Assembly (NCBI GenBank): GCA_038501785.1 | Contig: JBAMJR010000047.1 | Location: forward strand, 7,793,501-7,857,500 | Source of the DNA: Myoxocephalus aenaeus | Lineage: Eukaryota > Chordata > Actinopteri > Perciformes > Cottidae | Direction of reading: 5' to 3' | Length of the DNA: 64,000 nucleotides | Shown here: piece after piece, positions 30,784 through 42,705 of the stretch | How the letters are laid out: each line of letters opens with the position of its first letter | How positions within the stretch are numbered: the stretch's first letter is position 1 | Notes under the pieces: model-generated | Told to the model about the DNA's origin: nothing | Seen by the model: the letters and a program-made list of their open reading frames with translations, nothing else | Database searches by the model: none | Position numbers and translations under genes: made by a program

Positions 30784-31569
30784 AACCACATAGAATAGGT
30801 GTCACACTCTGTGAGGCAGCTGATGAGCAATCACCTTGCAAATTGGCTAAAAAATAAACTAAAGAGATGGCGGAGGAATACTTATGAGTGCAGTGGCCAC
30901 GGTGGCCCTGGCACACTTCTGACTATATAACTAATTCACACTTTTATTTTCTCCAACATAGTTTTATTCTGACGCGTGGTATGCTTTACCCCCCACCCTT
31001 CTGTCACCGTGCTAATCAGCATAATATGAATTATTGCTCTCATTACAGTGGGAGGCCGAGAAATAACAAAAGCTCTTAAATATTCAACGACGGGGAATAA
31101 TAAAATGGAGAGCAAATGCACCTTTAGTTCCTGCTGCCAATAGCCATTACACGTGATATCTCTCTCCCCTTTGGTGGCAGAAGCAGCTCCATCTCTGTGT
31201 TGTGGAAAGGCGATGAGTGATGAGTTTATCTCTCGCCCCGAATATACTGTTTGTTTGTCTGCGAGAGCTCACTGTGGAAATTACCACGAGAGCCCAATAA
31301 AGATGTGCTTTGCATTTTAGGTTTTTGGGGGGAGAGGTTCCTCTCCCAACGGATTTATCATTTCTAGCGTGTAATTGTTGTTTCAGTGTGCCGTTAAATG
31401 GGTGATGACTGGGAGGGTCATTTTGCTGAAGTTCCATTTAAAGTCAGGGTTCGGTCGCAGATTTGTTTTTAGGTGAAAAACTTCTCGTTCCTAAAACAAG
31501 TTAGTGTATTGTGTTCATTGGGTATTGTTAGCCACCACTGATGGAAGTCTTTTAGACATTTAAAGCCAT
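30784..31569. other. Unique sequence resembling conserved non-coding DNA
   Basis: 31010-31440 is complex, repeat-free and rich in ATTA/TAAT cores (for example GAATTATTGCTCTCATTACA). Frames are short. Possible enhancer, not provable here. Confidence 0.3.
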
Positions 31570-31650
31570 TGTACTTGTTTATAAAGCCTTAAATCCCCTC
31601 TTAAATCAGAGATGTTCTTGTATTTTATGCTCCAGCCAGATCACTACAGC
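31570..31650 (+). pseudogene. LINE ORF2 C-terminal scrap
   Basis: One plus-strand phase reads VLVYKALNPLLNQRCSCIL. The VYKALN motif with following LAP/LLNQ-like residues is typical of the region after the reverse transcriptase in fish non-LTR elements of the CR1/L2/Rex type. Only about 27 codons can be recognised. The call rests on that short motif. Confidence 0.3.
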
Positions 31651-31869
31651 CATAAATAGAGTTGAACAAACAGACAAATGTAGCTGTGCTTATAATATTC
31701 AATATGAACTTTAAAAGGTAAAGGAAGCTTGACCTAGAACGTATGAAGCACTTTTTACAGACAGAAGTCACAAAGAGCTTGAAAACACAATACGAGCATA
31801 CAAGAGGCCAATACATTACAGGACGTTTTTAACACGAGAGATTTGATTGAATGGCGCTTCTCTTATGAA
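31651..31869. other. Unique sequence
   Basis: Nothing recognised. Confidence 0.5.
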
Positions 31870-32035
31870 ATGAGGTGCTCTGTGCTAAATGCTAACATGA
31901 GCATGCTGACAGGCGTACAATGACAATGCTAAATCGTGTTTAGCAGGTGGAACGTTAACCACCGTCTCTTTAGCAGGTTATCATGCTAACATTTGCTAAT
32001 TAGCACAAAACCCAAAGAGCCAAGCTGAGAAACTG
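31870..32035 (+). repeat. Dispersed repeat family E (GCTAACATG-rich)
   Basis: Dense in the motif ATGCTAACATG and variants (TGCTAAATGCTAACATGAG, TTAGCAGGTTATCATGCTAA, TTGCTAATTAGCACAAAACC). I recall this ordering as a common teleost repeat. The internal near-repeats could also mark an old short-period tandem array. Confidence 0.45.
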
Positions 32036-32108
32036 TGAACTTCGATCCATCCTGAAAGGATCGGCGTCTAGTTTTTTTTTTACTGCTTTCCTGACTTTGT
32101 AAAACACA

Positions 32109-32129
32109 ATATATATATATATATATATA
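32109..32129. repeat. (TA)10 microsatellite
   Basis: Short pure TA tract. Confidence 0.95.
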
Positions 32130-35100
32130 AATAAATGTAGTAAATTGTTATTCAGTATAATAATTGTCTCCATCATCCCCACTACGACTCAAACAGCACA
32201 AATCATCGGTGTCATAATTCACAGTTGGCGAGATAAAGGCTTTAGCTGAATCCACAACGCCGCCAGTCCTGCAGGGCTCCTCTGACCTTTCCCAACCAGT
32301 TGCCAATCAGTCTTTATGGAGACACGGCAATGACAGCGGACATGATTCAGAGCTATAAAACGCTGGCCTTCAAAGGGAAATGAAGGCAACAAAATGAGTA
32401 ATCATTGTGTTGGAGACGTGACAGAAAACGCTGGATTATATTGCTCTCGAGGAAAGATCTGCAGGCTGAGCGACACGTCTGTAAACACGGGCATTCGTTG
32501 GTCGATGACGTCCTTTTGACACACCGACAATCCTGATTGCTGATCGGCGCTGCTAACCAGAGGGCCGTGTCACAACTCAAAGCGCGTCTTTGTGTGGTCT
32601 GAAAGCTTGAAGCCGATACCGTCAGATCCTGAGATACCCGGCGGGGCGAACGAGATAATTAGCTTTCGGCTTGAAGGCATCCTTAAGGCTTCCTGTCAGT
32701 TGCTGTTGGCGTTGTAGACAAAGTCTCCGGTGACGGACGGCAGATATGGAGATTTTTCCGCTTATTTCAATTGCGTCACAGGCGATTATATGATTCACGC
32801 TCGACAGACACCTTGAGCTGGAGGGCAACCCACGCTGCCGTTCAGTGTGCTCACCGTGTTCACCGTGCCATCGCATACGAAATTCAAGGTCACATTTCAC
32901 TCCGCTGCTCACTGGAGTCGCTTCCAATTGAAATTCGACCGCAGAACAAAGCTCGCTAGCTTTGTCAGAACAAAGCAGGACTCCGTTGCTTTACACGAAC
33001 GACTGCCAGCTTTGCTCAGAAAAAAAACAACAATCTTTTAGGACAAGAAAGCTTTCATAATGATTGGACATAACAAAAAGGACATCTGTACACTGGACAC
33101 TTTGTGCCTCACAAAGAAAGGTATTTTAGTACAACCGAGCACCTGAGAGCTGAGGAGCCGACTTAAAGAGCAACTTGACATCGCGTTTAGCTTCAACTTT
33201 CCCCACAGCGAGCAGAGCGCTGAGCTTAGCTCGACGTCAGAGGTAGCAGGGGCTGGGAATGAGTGTAAAAGTGCCACAAACACGAAGAACACTGATCAAG
33301 ACGTAGTAGTAGTGTTAGACTCAGCAGTAAATACGAACAAACAACACAAAAACATGAAGTATTTGGCTGAATTGAAAATATTCATGGCGGTGGCGATGCA
33401 CAGTTGCAGCATTTCTTTCCATAAAAAAGTCAGAATAGATTCACACTGGGAGTAAACAAAACATGCACCCAGAAGAAGAAAACAAACTTTAATATTTGTA
33501 GCATTACTGTTTTAAATATGACATTGATGTTACAACCCAATGTGGAACCAGGCAACGCTGCAAAAAAACTATAATTCTAACATTCAGCATTTTATCTTAT
33601 CCAGCTGACGTATAACTGCATGAAGCCTTCATTTCTCAATTTTAAAGTTGGTATTGAGCCTATGTGCAGTTTCCATGACGCTTGTGTTGTTTTGATTGTC
33701 CCAGAGGTCGAGAGGACATCAATCCTGGATTTTTGTGATAAACTTGCAATTAACATAAGGAAACCAGGATCAATAGGTAGTGCAATGAAGTGACTCTACG
33801 TGTATTTTACTACAAGTCACTCTTTTAAAGTGATTGGGGTTTCAGGTCTGTTTCATATCTTGAGTCTCTTTATTCAGGCAACCGACCAGCTGATTTTAAA
33901 ATGCCTTCATCATGCCAAGAGACCGTGTCGGTACTTTAAGAGCATCGCATTATGAATGGCGCGTGACCAAATTAGACGTTTTATTTGAATGGAAATGACC
34001 CAGATCTAATTAGAAGTGGCCTAGATCCTGATCACTCTCATTATGCACCTGGAGCAGACAACGCACACTCGTGTTATGTTTTTAACATCACCATAGGCTT
34101 AAGTGGTTGACCTTTTTCAACACTCACAGCTTTATTAAAGCCCTAATTTAGAGTCCCATTAGTATCTGAGATCCTGTCAATTAACTCCTTAAACACAAAG
34201 ATGTAGTCGTCATCTTCAGAGGAATGAGAGATCGCCTCACAGAGAAAGAACAATCTCAAAGGAATGGAAGGACTTGAAATGAAGTTCAAAGGCTAAAACA
34301 ACTTAACTGAGCGTGTACGTTCGTTCTCAAAGTTAAACCTCCGCTTCACGCTCCCGTTCACGTCTCGCGTCCGGTCGTCTTTGTGGGCGACGCGTCGTAA
34401 ATCGAGACAAATGGCGGCGTCCTGAGCGTCGAGCCGTCTGCCTCCTCCTGCCGTCGCTGCCGAGAGAGCAGCTGCACTCAGGAGGGAGAAATAGGTCACG
34501 CCCCCCTGGACCGCCTCCGTAACCTCCCAGCTCATAATCATCACGTTTAATGAGCGAGACCTCGGCACGGAAGAGCGTCGTCGGCATTGTGCTGCGCCGC
34601 ATTTCCTGTCGCTGATTGTATATTCCGGCCCGACACTAATTGTACCGGGGGCCCAATCAGTGCCGCGTGCCGCTGTGCGTCGTTTCCTCCGTTTGTTTTT
34701 TGTCAACGCGAGGTCAGCAAACAAAATGATGTACCTCCAAGTGAAGGGACGGTCTTAAAAGAGGACTTTTTGTGCCAAAAAACAAGGAACATTCTACCTC
34801 CTTAAGCATCTTCTCAAACACTCGTAATCAGTATATTTCAGGTTAGGAAATCACGACTGAGGAGTCTCAAGTTTAATGGAATCTATGAGCGACAGAAACA
34901 GTGACTCTTTATTGAGTTGCATTTGAGCGTGATGACACCAAATCTATCTTCCACTTCCTTTGTGGCTTACAAAGTATACGCTGAATATTCACTGTGACTG
35001 TATGGGGGACATATGAAAAAATAATTCAGTCAAGGGCTAAGTGTATGTATACTGTGCATACGCCAGTTACATTATACATGAATAAAGCTTTCAGGAGACT

Positions 35101-36046
35101 GAAAAGAAAATAAGACTTTTCTACAGCCCTTAGGCGGTGGAGGGGAATACACAGCTCGTCGCCATTGACTTTTCATTGAAGCCCCCTCCCCACGCCACCA
35201 ACCCACCTCTTTGCCCCTGTCAAAGCAAAGGAGAGACGAGCCCTTGATGAGTGCACCTTTGATCTCGCTGAGGCGCCTCTGCTCCTCCTCCGCCTCCTCC
35301 TCTCTTTCCTCCCATCATCCTCCCTGTCCTCTCTGCTGGGGCGCTGTCAGCTCTGACCCCCCGTCCGGCCCGACCACGTCTCCGATCTCTTTCATCCTCG
35401 CGTCCCAGAAGGACCTCGCCGCCACCCGGGGACTAGCGTCGGCCAAGTGGCCCGCCGCGTTCCCTCCCCTCAGTTAACGGGAATCTGCTTTTTTTTTTAT
35501 TTCTGTCACTCGTTCCTCACCTGTTAACAGCCAATTGTTGCCATCGCTCCACTGGCGCCTCGTCCGCGTCACGTATGAGCGCTCGCAACAAGGCGCCCAC
35601 GTTAAATGTGCCTAACAGAAAAGGTTAACGCGCCGTTTCTGTCTTTGTTTAGGAAACTGTCGGAGCTGAAATGGCCAATCAATTCTCGCCCGGAGGGAGG
35701 CGTTTCAATCACAGCTCAGCCTTTTTGATTTAATCGTGTTATCTACACTGCGTAGGGGGCTCCTTGTTTATCGCCACTACGCAGATCTCGAAGCAATATT
35801 TCACTTCAGATGAAAGTTGGACTTGAGGCTCCCGTCGCGGGATTTGCGCGTGCGTCGTCTCTCCAGCGCCGTTTGTTATCAACCCGGAGAAGCGATCCAG
35901 TGGCCGGCCCGTGCTTCAACAACGCAATGAGCCGGGCCCCACTTCAATCCCTCCTGCTATTACATATTCAATTAAATTCCTCGTCTCCTTGGTAGTAATG
36001 GTGATGAATATGCGGGGTGTTCATTTCTTTGTGTCACGGTCTCAAA
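32130..36046. other. Unique sequence, about 3.9 kb, with possible regulatory blocks
   Basis: 33860-34190 is AT-rich, repeat-free and has dense homeodomain-like cores, and 34340-34700 is CpG-rich. 35230-35480 is GC/CT-rich, and the Ser/Pro frames there are compositional. No gene, RNA gene or mobile element recognised. The 143-codon minus frame at 34293-34724 has no domain. Confidence 0.4.
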
Positions 36047-36068
36047 AGGAGGAGGAGGAGGGGGGGGG
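36047..36068 (+). repeat. (GGA)n/G-run purine tract
   Basis: AGGAGGAGGAGGAG followed directly by G8. Capable of quadruplex folding on the plus strand. Confidence 0.85.
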
Positions 36069-37026
36069 TTGACAAAGCGAGCCAGTTGATTGGATCCCTC
36101 GCGGAGGTTAATGATGCCAGCGAGGACGATGTGTTCTGAATGAGACGTTTCCCGGCGCCAGTGTGACTGGCACACTGTGCATCGCTGACACAGGTCACGG
36201 AGAAACCACACGCATGAGGAGGAGAAGCCTTTCCAAGAAGGAGGCCTAATGTAAGATACAGAAAGTAGGATCTGGAGCAGCAGCTTGTGGTTGCTGTCGT
36301 TTTGGAACCCACCAGGTACTATGGGTTATTCTGGAATATTTGTTCGTATTCTTCTAATAAACCGTATTGCTCCCTGTGAGGTTTGCTCATACCAGTGTTC
36401 CAAGTTTAATTAACCAATCTGCACAACCTGGCCACTTCAACTTGATTAATGTCGCCTGTTTGTCAGGAGGCGCACGTTCATTAGCTTTGATCATTAGTGT
36501 AAATGGAGCCGTGCCCGTGCAAAGCGCCCCGGGGTCGCAGCGGACCGATTGCTCGGCCCTGGAGGGGTCGGCGCTTTTAGCTTTCTCGTAAAACTTCACT
36601 TTTGACGCTGCGCTCCAGAGCAAACACAACTGGCATGACATAGTTTCAGCGACTCACAATCAGAAACGCTCTGGTTTTCAGGAGGAAAACACACCCTAGT
36701 CGTGGCTGCTCATCAGAAACAATGCTTGAGACTCTGGTTTGCACCCTGCATTGCTATAACAGGGCGGCTCGTTCCTCTCCATTCGCAGGTTCCAAGCTTC
36801 TTCCACAAACATCTTACCAGAGTAAAACGAGGAATTTCACACCATGAAACAAATCCTGCTGCTGAATTTCAGCAGATGAAAACATAGAAGTTGTAGCGGT
36901 GTCAGTAGTCATATTAGAGGATGTGAAAAAATATTAGAAAATACTACTACAACTGCCAACAATCATCGCAGAGCTGCACTAAATGAAGGAATGTTACAAT
37001 ATTTGGGAATTGCGCCACACGCATGT
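36069..37026. other. Unique intergenic sequence
   Basis: 36370-36600 is complex and repeat-free. Nothing coding recognised. Confidence 0.5.
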
Positions 37027-37090
37027 AGGGCTGGAACTGATTTGTCATTTTAATTATCATTGAATCTGCAAATTATCTTAAGAATATCCC
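37027..37090 (+). repeat. Family D fragment (5' end)
   Basis: TAGGGCTGGAACTGATTTGT followed by ATTTTAATTATCATTGAATC and a TGCAAATTATCTTAAG block matches the remembered 5' end of family D (AGGGCTGCAACTAACGATTA...). The copy stops after about 65 bp. Confidence 0.4.
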
Positions 37091-37567
37091 ATGAGATGCA
37101 TTTTGAATGCTTCATGGGCCTGATTTTGACAAACACAGAACATTTCCCACACAGACCTCCGTGTGCAGAGGTAAAGGATCAGAAGCTGAGCACGTATGAT
37201 CGAGATGCAGTAACATTGAGAAGCGGTGAGCAGGCTCTTTTCTTTTGACCTCACAGATGTTTCATTTGTTCGAGAACAGAACATTAACTGTAAATGCCCC
37301 CGTCGTTATTACAGTCAGACTGAATCTCCTGAACAGCGTTGAAGAAGCTGGCCGGCCGTGACTCCCGCCTTGCCAAACAATGGTTGCCTTAGGAACCCTC
37401 AGAATGAAAGGTATCTGTTCCCTCCCGCTCCAAAGTTATCGCCTCTCCTCCAGCAAAGCCATTGGAGTTGTGATGAATCCGTGCCTTCAAATAGGTGTAA
37501 AAGCTCAACTTGTGAGCAACTGGCGCTTAAATTGCTTCCCCCCAGACTGGCGATAGATAAAATGTTG
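37091..37567. other. Unique intergenic sequence
   Basis: No feature recognised. Confidence 0.5.
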
Positions 37568-37752
37568 CTGACCTGATAGTAAATGAACTGCATTTATATC
37601 GCGCTTTTCTAGTGTATCGACCAACGCATGCCGACATTCACCCGTTCATAGCCAACCTGCTCATCGGCAGCGTCTTGCTCGAGGACACTCCGACACTCTC
37701 TGGAGGGATCGAACCGGGGACCCTCGATACTAGACGGCCGCTACACTGAGGA
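37568..37752 (-). repeat. tRNA-like SINE with Pol III B box
   Basis: On the minus strand the head reads GTGTAGCGGCCGTC, then GGTCCCCGGTTCGATCC. GGTTCGATCC (plus 37706-37715) is an exact tRNA-type B box, and the upstream TGTAGCGG resembles an A box at the usual spacing. The body carries GTGTCCTCGAGCAAGACGC and the tail AAAGCGCGATATAAATGCAG. A partner tail lies at 52762-52868. The tail order and B box support a tRNA-derived SINE. I recall the body and tail as frequent in teleosts but do not name the family. Confidence 0.6.
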
Positions 37753-38419
37753 TGAGTCCATGCGAGAAGATCATTTGTCCACCGAAGCTGAATTAACACT
37801 TGCTCGGACTATTTGTGCTGAGTACCATCATCCTGACACCCGTGACGAAAAAAAAGCACTTTTTCCTCCTTCCAGACGGACAGGGAGGCAGTGAGAGTGA
37901 GAGAAAGCAGCGGATGAGGGGGATGCTATTGATTTTAAGTGGGTTTCCAGGTATAGCAGCTGCAGGTTTCATTACTGCAGCCAATTCTGTGAAAAAAAAA
38001 GCTACTGTTGAAGCTGCATGGTACCACTTAGCGATTTAAGAGTCTTACGTGATTCAGCCCCCCAGACACACTTTACAGAGACGTGCAGGAACAATCCGAC
38101 AGCCGTTATAGCGGATGCTGATTTAAAACCACGCTCAGATCTCACTTTAACGTCGCGTGTTTGCCTCCAGGCGTCATCCTTTTACTCTCTTATGATCCTC
38201 TATCAGGTATTACACTTGCTGGTTCGTATACAAAAGATAATTTGTCTTCTTTATGCGTCTACTACAAAGGTTGGCACATATTTAAAGCCGTGGAATGAAG
38301 AGAAATAAACAGTCCTAGCTGTGAAAGACTGTCATGGTTAGAGTAAAATAGGTTTTTGAGTGAATCAAAACTCAATAGTGGACTGGCAACTGAAACATTT
38401 TTCTCCATCATTCCTGACT

Positions 38420-38424
<5 letters not shown>
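37753..38424. other. Unique intergenic sequence
   Basis: No feature recognised. Short poly-A runs near 37850 and 37990. Confidence 0.5.

Positions 38425-38453
<29 letters not shown>
38425..38453. repeat. (CT)14 microsatellite
   Basis: Pure CT tract on the plus strand. Confidence 0.95.
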
Positions 38454-38457
<4 letters not shown>

Positions 38458-41400
38458 CACACTGAAAATGATAGAGACAAGAGCGTGGGAGGCAGCGGCT
38501 GTCGTCCAGAGTCGCTGATGTCACCTCCCCTGCACCCTGCTGCCAAAGTGCGACTTTTTACCGCTGATTCAGCCCGGCACTCAGCCCGGCAGCCGTGGTG
38601 ATGTGCACCGTGGGATGCCTCTGAGTGTCATTAACTGGCATGGATGAGTGCCGCTCGTGGCAGGGCACTGTCACATGCTTCTGCGCTCACACATGTGAGC
38701 CTGGACCGGATCCCAGGGGCGGGAGGTGGAGACGGAGCGACGGAGAGACAAAGGCCGCGGTTGCGTTTGTCTTTTTTTTTCCCGACGTGCCTTTTGTCGT
38801 CCGATCGCGGGCGGGACGCGTTGGGCGGTCAGAGTATGAGATGGGATCCTGCCCCCGCATTGGGATCAGCAGGACCACATGTCGAGGCTCACGTGGAGTT
38901 CAGATCTCAGCGAGGTGGTAGAGGGCAGGAAAACCGGCGCTGGAGACCAGCTGCTGGTTACCGCTGATGAAAAGCCAACAATTCCTGATTGTGTCGCTTC
39001 AAAACAAAAAGGGGGGACTTTTATGGAATGAATTAAGAATGAAGAAGAATTTAAATGTGTTTATCACCACATCAGCGGATCTTTGTTAGCGGCTATTCTT
39101 CCATGAAAAATAAATACATGAACAGAGTAAGTCCTGTCAAGAAGACTTTGGTCTGTGATTTATTTCTCATAAATCTGCCAATCTCTCCTCACGCGTGACC
39201 AATAATGTCCTTGCTGTCATTGTCAATCATGATATCAAGACCGGTCTCTTCTATCCAATAGCACCGTGAGCTGTCTCTTTTTAAATATGATTGTCTCTCT
39301 ACCTTCAGTGCATTCAGGCGCCCCTCCACCTCAATATCACCGCAACAGTCAACATCAGATTCATCAACTCATCCCTCCATCAGCCTCAGCACCACCACCA
39401 GTGTCTGGACTTTATCATGCAGCTGCTCAGGGCCGACGCCCCTCGATGACAACTCTCCCTGGAGAGTCCGAGCGCCAAAGACCACATGTCATCTGTTAAT
39501 AGTAAACAATTAGGATTGAACTTTTAGTAAACGTCGTCATCCACCGTTTTACGGATGCTCCTTTGACCACGGGATGAATCGGATCGCTCTACGATCGGGT
39601 GAAGTGTGGACTTGCCGACCACAAAAGCGGCACAGTAAAGACAAACATAGAAGTGGGATGGAGAGACGACGGCGGGTTTGAAAGGAGGAAGGAGTGCGAG
39701 GGCATAACGGGAGCGGCGCTCCGGAGAGACAGAGAGTTAAGAACCCACAACCCGAGGTGAGAAATTGAGAGAAAAGAGTGGGAAGCGGAGAGAAAAGGCA
39801 AGCGGGTAAAGTCGGGGCTGACTCATTTCCCCGAGGCGCATCGGAAAATGCTCTTTCGTCTTCTCCCCTCTGTCTGCCCAGTCCACAATAACAGCGCGTT
39901 GAAAAGAGGCTTCATCCTCCGCGGGAGGAAAACAAATAAGGGATTCATAAAGAACTGCCTCTTTACAGTCGATGCCGCCCTGGACTTTCTCTGTCTCCGG
40001 AGCAGCTCTAGATAAACACTGACGGCCGGGGCTCATCACATGGTCGCTGGCTAAGAAGTCATAAAGCCGCTGCTGCCGGCTCGACCGCGCATCACAATGC
40101 ACAACTTTCATGTTACGGGATTAGGAGGGATCGGTTTTCCGGATCAATAGGATTATAGCTGTCGTTAACCCCGCCGAGATGAAAGAATCGCAGCCTCCAG
40201 AGGAGACAAAAGGGATGTACAAATAAAATAAATAAAAGTCTGTTGCGGGGTGGAAGGAGGACAGCTCTGCCAGTACTTAGCACACCAAAACAAACAGTTA
40301 TTCCGAGCAGGAATAATCTGTACTTGGAAGCAGACAAAAAGCAAACTGCCCACGGCAAAAAAGGAAAAAAGAGAAGAAAGAAATCACAAAAGCGCCTAAA
40401 AAGAAAGAAACGAAAGCTCCAATTGTTCGAAGGGGCCCAAATAGAAAAATCACTCATTGTAATTGGTCTGCCTTTCTTCTACATCTACCTCTGTCTAGAG
40501 AGGAAGACAAACATGCTTGAATATGCACGCGGACTTCTGGACTCCTCACAATAATTGACTCTGCGGGGAACACAAACGCGATATCGGCCATCACATCCAC
40601 TTTGAGCTACTTTCAGCCAATTACATCCGCCGAGGGTGAGGTTTTAAAAACGTACAGGTTTGAAACTCGCGGGTAAATTACAGCGACGCACCAAGCGGCG
40701 TGTTCCCGGCTAACGCTAACATGCAGAAGGAGAACGCAGAGAGGACCGTGTTGTTCATTGATGCCATGACAAATGGTTGATTTTCACCGTGGAGCACAGC
40801 GGTCTCTATTATTTCAATGTGATGCTTCTCCCTGCTTCAACACGTCGGGCTTCACGCAGGAACGCTTCTTGTTTTCACATCTTAACTGAGAGAACGGAAG
40901 TCTCTCCACGGAGATGGACCGAAAGCATACGGGCCGTAACATAATGTTGTGCCGTCAGTCTTTGCCACAGAGGATGTTCCCATGGACAGCGGCTTGCATC
41001 AACCTGCACATGAAGGTCCATGTGTCTGCTGCCAATGTCTAAAGACAAAGTTATCCATGCTTTAACATTCTCACCGACTTAATTACAAATTCACCTGCGA
41101 TCAGGGCATCATTTAAGTGGTTTTGCTCTTTAGATGTTCATATAGATAATGTAGTGTTACGCAATAACATCAAAACTCAATTTGTAGTCGCGTTAACAGT
41201 CGACCAGGAAACAGAGTTACATGGTGTAATTCATAGAGGCGCTGAACTGCTTCAAAGTAATGAAATATACAATCTATTTGTAAAAAACGTTGCACCCGAC
41301 TCCTACGACAGGCCTGTAAATGATGTCCGTACCTCAGAGACAACATCCCTCCACTGAAGAGAGGCTGTGTCCGTAGAGGCTCCTGCATGAGGCCCGTTGG

Positions 41401-42409
41401 CTCGCGTGTGCGTTTCCTCCGCCTGTTTGTTCCTGTGGTGTCGTGTGTACGGCGTGTGTGAGCCCACGAATAGAGAAACGCAACTCTTGCCAAGGTGCGT
41501 TTGCGAGGATTTGATTTGTGCATGTGCTTCCGTGTGCGTCTGTGTGCGTCAGTGTTGTGTGTGCATCCGGCTCGCCGAGCACTGCTCCCACATCGGCCCC
41601 TCGCTCTCAGCGGCAGCAGATGGATCCTCGTGAAATAGCCAGGGAGAAAATTAAGAACAACAGCTGTCAAATCAGACGGCGGAGAGGGGCGGGGGGAAGA
41701 GGCAGAAGACGAAGGAGGAGGGGAAATAGAAATCCTTGTGAATTCATACAGTCGCACCTCGCTCAGGTAAAGCCGATTGACATTCAGCGAACAGCTTATT
41801 AGAGTCGTGAAGTGATTATCCTGAACCTGTCAGCTGCAAACAGCATGTCAAAATGCCACCCAGGCATTCCTCCAGTGAAAACTAAGCATGTATCCGTGAG
41901 AATGACGGGGGAATGAGGTGAGGGAGTGCAGACGGGAAGCCAAATGGTACGCGCACACATCCGGCATTACCTACGGAGAGCGAGTGCACTCGGGTGTGAA
42001 TGATTCCCTTCTTTCTCCTGGCGTCTCTCTCTATCTGTGTGTAAACCGATGCGTGCGGAGCGCCTAATCAGCGGTGTGAATGAATGAAAGTGTGTCATCC
42101 TGTCTCCTCCCTCCCTTCCCCCCTTTGTAGTGTCACTGTGAGCTGTTTGATCATCACCAATCATATATAATGTATTTGAATCTACATTCACGAGGGAAGG
42201 GAAAGCAGTTGCTTTTTCTTCCGTGTGACACCTTTCAAACAGAGGCAATTCTAAGTGCTTTACATACGTGTGTCGCGGTCACATGGTGGTCATATGCCCG
42301 ACTGCGCGTGTGCTGAAAGTCAATGAGGCAGGTCTTATCTCACACAGGGCTGCAGGGACGACGCTTTTTTGGAAGCAAATGGGATTTTTTTACACAGTGA
42401 ATCCAATAC
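38454..42409. other. Unique sequence, about 4 kb
   Basis: 38700-38960 is CpG-rich and may be a small island. Frames of 100-195 codons on both strands (for example 41170-41757 minus, 40113-40457 minus) overlap in different phases and show no domains. Around 41690-41725 the sequence is purine-rich, producing an Arg-rich frame. No gene recognised. Confidence 0.4.
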
Positions 42410-42705
42410 TGAAGTGTCATAGACTTGCAATCTCTCTGCTGGCGACTCCTCTGGTTGCAAAACGTATAGAAGTATAGATGACTCTACTTCTCTCTTTATT
42501 CCCTCAGTAAACATTGCAAACATGAGTTTGTGTCTCGGTCTCTAGTTTCAAGTCTTCTTCAGTACAACATGATGTTCATTTAGTAAATTATGTTCGCGTT
42601 TTAGAGTCGCGTCACTTCTAGTACCAAAAAAGCAAGATGGCGAAGGCCCAAAGGCTTCAAAACCATAGTGCACGAACCAGTGGGTGACGAAGTCCACTTC
42701 TTATA
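42410..42705 (-). repeat. Dispersed repeat family A, copy 4
   Basis: Reverse copy with TTCCCTCAGTAAACATTGCA, CAAACATGAGTTTGTGTCTC, TTTCAAGTCTTCTTCAGTAC and CATGATGTTCATTTAGTAAA, each matching copy 3. It lacks the GGGCGGGGC middle. AAGATGGCG at 42634-42642 is the YY1-like core in this copy. It ends at GTCCACTTCTTATA, the complement of the family's AAGTGGAC start. Confidence 0.8.

Noticed and set aside
37706..37715. Functional tRNA gene
   Set aside because: A B box is present, but no cloverleaf, anticodon stem or 3' acceptor can be drawn. A SINE fits better.
41170..41757. 195-codon minus-strand frame
   Set aside because: Arg/Thr/His-rich, overlaps other open frames in different phases and has no recognisable domain.
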